A DNA stretch of 54,019 nt, taken from positions 1-54,019 of the forward strand of contig NZ_FNAM01000041.1 of assembly GCF_900101845.1 (NCBI RefSeq), in the 5' to 3' direction. This stretch comes from Sporomusa acidovorans. Lineage in GTDB: Bacteria; Bacillota; Negativicutes; Sporomusales; Sporomusaceae. How positions within the stretch are numbered: position 1 is the stretch's first letter; every line of letters begins with the position of its first letter. This document shows, piece by piece, positions 52,001 through 54,019 of the stretch. The notes under the pieces are model-generated. The model was given only the letters and a program-made list of their open reading frames with translations, searched no databases and had not been told where the DNA came from. The position numbers and the translations under genes are program-made.

Positions 52001-52173
52001 TTATTGTCCTTTAGAATAGCTATAACTGCTTTCATCGAGTAAACTTCACAATCACTAGGCAAATTTTTCTCGTACTCAAATAACAATTGTCCTGCTTCGG
52101 TAAGTTTTCCAGTTTCAATAAGTTGTTTTATTGCCTGTTTGATACTATTTTTTAACTGTTCATTTTCTTGCAC
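49060..52173 (-). CDS. 1037-aa multidomain glycosyltransferase: TPR, GT2-like, SAM-like, GT61
   Basis: From the N terminus: TPR repeats (about 5-125, LLYNLAYAYEQKGEFTKAI), a GT-A-like domain (about 137-345, SIIILLSANEELNRL; LLMDSSIIV in place of a clean DxD), a Rossmann-like part with LYLGRGCAATLSYIKSI (about 375-500) as in methyltransferase-type folds, more helical repeats (about 520-640), and a GT61/DUF563 domain (about 690-1030: YGHWVMECLPK, IYISRLNNFERK, SSAGSGDLNLIYCRPGT). Such fusions are rare. It likely adds one or two sugars, possibly using the CDP-sugar made next door. The GT2-like part may be inactive. It is among the most AT-rich genes here; GTG start at 52173 with GAGGTGG. Confidence 0.85.
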   Translation of the reverse strand: MQENEQLKNSIKQAIKQLIETGKLTEAGQLLFEYEKNLPSDCEVYSMKAVIAILKDNNAEGIDILQQGLNINPCNADLLYNLAYAYEQKGEFTKAIYYYKQSHYYSNNNITSSEALMSIERIKQKAEYLQQVKRKTSIIILLSANEELNRLCIDNIRKYTEHGTYELVIVFDGIKRLSTTDLELQEDIISIDCENNVSIATKYNKGIGVAKGNSILLMDSSIIVTSNWLSNLRAALFSSDDIFAAGAINNINTPGQYNYSNIEELHSFAGEYNKSNANSWLSCLCITSSCLLIKRKAFYKIGNFEENFIHSQFVQDDYVFRLRQNGYKTLLCKDTFVHHMPIELSEQEKQQMYTDQILFYKKWNVDVNYPSFIQKQALQGSDILYLGRGCAATLSYIKSILPTVKCFGFISDKNYFKDENITVINTLEPYADLEKRFEKRQFDIIIVDFEFCNKNEFEKMLQAINLYCSIQGYILIKIPKKVFNDCNLLEHSQFLDIESDDGEFYIASFSIYNLNGVVLKNVFKDIENDCNLEKCEQFIYEMFLSKCCHLRHIVQILNKYAVKYPKIVVKLAKAAHKACDKNSEFALWQIANQVSLQDKEVIINFATILNRYNHFEKALEIIHLHGNSAFDEELVRLKKDILQKIEKQKSENEDAIILRNILSPKYVLERVDQILYEGIQETYYCFSNDGSEKLLLKPPKEFIGVLNNVYLIGGTRYIFDGNQCLYNDELAATYNKADYRPRLQNIEILSNDKIGLIYRKNKEHKKIKQGILISCEYDFSYGHWVMECLPKIAFVQEKMGIDNIPFLVGSDASPYFLGLIEKICKEYSVVQLEKGYVYEVEQLIYPSNLSIMFEKAHGVLTNGDDFILSQKWIKKVQNQLVGEYENNDKRHRKKIYISRLNNFERKLLNELEITKMLKKLGFEIVDFLLYSHEERKKMMGQAEIVVSSAGSGDLNLIYCRPGTIHIPLLSDICYERDHQYSQLNNIFQIVSKPVFGPRAYRTNSIHDDFTIDIDDLLKTLAESENLASNDLKVEGKI

Positions 52174-52220
52174 AATGCCACCTCAATTGCCCAAGGATTC
52201 GCTTTTAAACATACTTTCTA

Positions 52221-53321
52221 TTAAGCGATACTCGATTTGATAATGTGACAAACAAATTCAAGTTCTTGCTCTGTAAGATGAGGCCACATCGGTAAACTGA
52301 GTATCTCATCAGCCAATTGCTCTGTTATTGGCAAACAGCCTTTTTTTAACCCAAGCTCAGCATATGCATTAGATAAGTGAGGCGGAACAGGATAATGTAT
52401 CAAACAACCAATTCCCGCTTTGCTTAAACACTCTTGCAAAATATTCCGTATTTTTGTTTTTACTGCATATATATGCCAAACATGGCGATTTCCTTTTGCC
52501 ACAGTTGGCAAAAACAACCCCGTATGCTCTAAATTCCGGAAATAGCTTTCAGCAACCTTATTGCGTTTGTTATTCCAAGCTTCCAAATATCTAAGTTTGA
52601 CTCTCAAAAAGGCTGCCTGAAGTTCATCCATTCGCGAATTATGTCCTTTTAGATCATGTTGATATTTAATTTTAGACCCATAATTTCTTAGCATCCGTAC
52701 TTTTTCAGCGATTTCATCATTATTTGTTGTAACAGCACCAGCATCACCCATTGCCCCGAGGTTTTTCCCAGGATAAAAACTGAATCCGGCCGCATCGGCT
52801 AAATTTCCAACCTTTTTCCCAAAATGCTCCGCCCCGTGAGCCTGAGCAGCATCTTCTAAAACCTTCAAATTGTATTTGTTGGCAATCGCAATAATTTCAT
52901 TTACAGGTGCAGCCTGTCCAAATAAATGAACTGCAATAACAGCCTTTGTTTTCTTGGTTATTGCAGACTCAATTTTTTCAGGGTCTATGTTGTAGGTATC
53001 CGCTCTCGGTTCAACCGGAACGGGAGTTGCACCAGCATAGGAAACCGCCAGCCATGTTGCAATATAGGTATTAGCAGGTACTATTACTTCATCACCTTGT
53101 CCAATCCCCCATGCTCTTAATACCAAATGTAATGCTTCTAATCCATTTCCAACGCCAATACAGTGCTTCACGCCGCAATAGGCGGCAAATTCCTGTTCAA
53201 ATAAATCAAGTTCTTGGCCAAGTATATACCATCCGGAATTCATCACACGCTGATATGCAGCATCAAACTCATCCTTAAGTTCTTGATAAGGCGCCTTTAA
53301 GTCTAAAAAAGGAATCCTCAT
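52221..53321 (-). CDS. fdtB: dTDP-3-amino-3,6-dideoxyhexose aminotransferase (FdtB/QdtB-like)
   Basis: The 366-aa DegT-family aminotransferase has PLP Lys186 (FYPGKNLGAMGDAG) and the N terminus IPFLDLKAPYQELKDE common to FdtB/QdtB. It starts 1 bp after the ketoisomerase gene, and the pair makes 3-amino-3,6-dideoxyhexoses (Fuc3N or Qui3N) from dTDP-4-keto-6-deoxyglucose. Which epimer cannot be read from the sequence. Confidence 0.9.
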   Translation of the reverse strand: MRIPFLDLKAPYQELKDEFDAAYQRVMNSGWYILGQELDLFEQEFAAYCGVKHCIGVGNGLEALHLVLRAWGIGQGDEVIVPANTYIATWLAVSYAGATPVPVEPRADTYNIDPEKIESAITKKTKAVIAVHLFGQAAPVNEIIAIANKYNLKVLEDAAQAHGAEHFGKKVGNLADAAGFSFYPGKNLGAMGDAGAVTTNNDEIAEKVRMLRNYGSKIKYQHDLKGHNSRMDELQAAFLRVKLRYLEAWNNKRNKVAESYFRNLEHTGLFLPTVAKGNRHVWHIYAVKTKIRNILQECLSKAGIGCLIHYPVPPHLSNAYAELGLKKGCLPITEQLADEILSLPMWPHLTEQELEFVCHIIKSSIA

Positions 53322-53322
53322 G

Positions 53323-53742
53323 CTATTTATGCATCTCCTTTACCGCAGCCCTGAATTCCTTATAATCACGATAATAATCACTTTCATCATAATGCTCTGA
53401 TGCTAAGACCATGCAAACCGCTCCTGAGGAGAAATTTACTATTTCACGCCATACCATATTTGTTAAGTATAATCCATAATAACTACGATTCAAACTGAAG
53501 GTCTTTTTATTAAAGCCGTCATCCAGAATGACATCAAAACTACCTGACATTGCAACAATTAATTGCTGCAACTCTTTATGCGCATGGCCTCCACGTGTTT
53601 CGCCTCCCGGTATATCATATAAATAGTAAACACGTCTTATTTCAAATGGTATATGCTGTGCACCTTCGATAAAACTTAAATTTCCTCGCGGATCTGTAAT
53701 TTTAGGCAAATCAATAATACAGCAATCATGTAAACCACTCAT
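53323..53742 (-). CDS. fdtA: dTDP-4-keto-6-deoxyhexose 3,4-ketoisomerase (FdtA-like)
   Basis: The 139-aa single-domain cupin has the conserved PKITDPRGNLSFIEG start, RGGHAHKELQQ catalytic His pair and LTNMVWREIVNFS. It isomerises the keto group from C4 to C3. FdtA gives the galacto product and QdtA the gluco one; both share these motifs. ATG at 53742 follows AGGTGAT. It stands between the acyltransferase fragment and the aminotransferase gene. Confidence 0.9.
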   Translation of the reverse strand: MSGLHDCCIIDLPKITDPRGNLSFIEGAQHIPFEIRRVYYLYDIPGGETRGGHAHKELQQLIVAMSGSFDVILDDGFNKKTFSLNRSYYGLYLTNMVWREIVNFSSGAVCMVLASEHYDESDYYRDYKEFRAAVKEMHK

Positions 53743-53755
53743 GATTATCACCTAC

Positions 53756-54019
53756 TTAAATATCTAAACTATAAAAATCATGAACCACTGCTCTAGCACC
53801 GAAACCTTCTTTTTGCGCAATAAGACCAGTATTCAAAAAACGACCTTGTTTTTCATTTGAAATGCCAAAATCAAAATAGATTTTATCTTTATATACTTCG
53901 GTAACAAGGTAATGAATCACCAAATCTAAAGCACCGGTAGAACGTCCTTCTTCTGAATTAGCCAAATATTGAGTATGCGCAACTTTATCATTTTCAAATA
54001 TGACTGTTCCAGCCAATAT
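53756..54019 (-). CDS. GNAT-type acyltransferase, 3' part, cut by the window edge
   Basis: The visible 87 codons read AGTVIFENDKVAHTQYLANS ... IYFDFGISNEKQGRFLNTGL ... KEGFGARAVVHDFY and end LDI. This is the C-terminal half of the GNAT/Acetyltransf_6 (FemAB-like) proteins often beside FdtA/FdtB. It may acylate the 3-amino sugar. The start is beyond the window. Confidence 0.75.
   Translation of the reverse strand: MLAGTVIFENDKVAHTQYLANSEEGRSTGALDLVIHYLVTEVYKDKIYFDFGISNEKQGRFLNTGLIAQKEGFGARAVVHDFYSLDI

Noticed and set aside
1..54019. tRNA or rRNA genes
   Set aside because: No cloverleaf arms with TPsiC-type sequence and no rRNA sequence was noticed while reading; a tRNAscan/Infernal run would settle it.

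Overview
The window looks like a chromosome segment of a spore-forming, diderm Firmicute of the Negativicutes (Sporomusa/Pelosinus/Propionispora type). The gene order secA-prfB ... ftsE-ftsX-peptidase-ctp-MinJ-like-uvrB-uvrA is a Bacillus/Clostridia-type order. It is combined with features expected of a respiring diderm: a Tat-exported periplasmic [FeFe] hydrogenase with a cytochrome b anchor, and a large O-antigen-like sugar locus. Most genes lie on the minus strand, and many start with TTG or GTG behind good ribosome sites. The taxonomic call is inference; no rRNA gene is present.

Layout. 1-750: the 5' part of an IS110 transposase, a dispersed repeat, and the 3' half of a rubredoxin gene fused to the end of uvrC. 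750-14,416: uvrC and uvrA; a plus-strand heptad-repeat protein; then (read right to left) an M50 protease, ftsE, ftsX, an M23 murein hydrolase/activator, a CtpA protease, a MinJ-like PDZ protein and uvrB. 14,417-17,043: a two-subunit transketolase whose halves are separated and flanked by long palindromic repeats. 17,044-25,496: secA, prfB (with the +1 programmed frameshift), a DUF2993 protein, a DUF5693 membrane protein, csaB and a YitT protein. 25,832-28,126: the hydrogenase operon, sitting between secA and hpf. 28,396-32,532: a small ORF, hpf with a sigma-H-like promoter, a cold-shock gene, a GlnHPQ-type amino-acid ABC importer and a zinc-ribbon protein preceded by a structured RNA.

32,928 to the right edge is a surface-polysaccharide locus of at least three parts. 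(1) wbpE-D-A-B homologues, enough to make UDP-2,3-diacetamido-2,3-dideoxyglucuronic acid from UDP-GlcNAc. (2) An LpxD-like acyltransferase, dedicated ACP, SDR, ketoacyl synthase III and PIG-L deacetylase, which together look like a private pathway for making a short (hydroxy)acyl group and placing it on an amino sugar. (3) rfbF-G-H plus a ThDP (acetolactate-synthase-like) enzyme and an NAD epimerase/reductase, the set expected for a branched-chain CDP-3,6-dideoxyhexose such as yersiniose, with an FkbM methyltransferase, a 1037-aa multidomain glycosyltransferase, and FdtA/FdtB-type enzymes for a dTDP-3-amino-3,6-dideoxyhexose at the edge. Between (2) and (3) lies about 700 bp of gene debris (IS21 istB tail, broken acetyltransferase). 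From about 38 kb the DNA becomes clearly more AT-rich, which fits acquisition of this locus by transfer.

The best candidates for something undescribed are the ACP/KAS III/SDR/LpxD-like/PIG-L acyl module, the yersiniose-like branch and the roughly 240-nt structured RNA before the zinc-ribbon gene.
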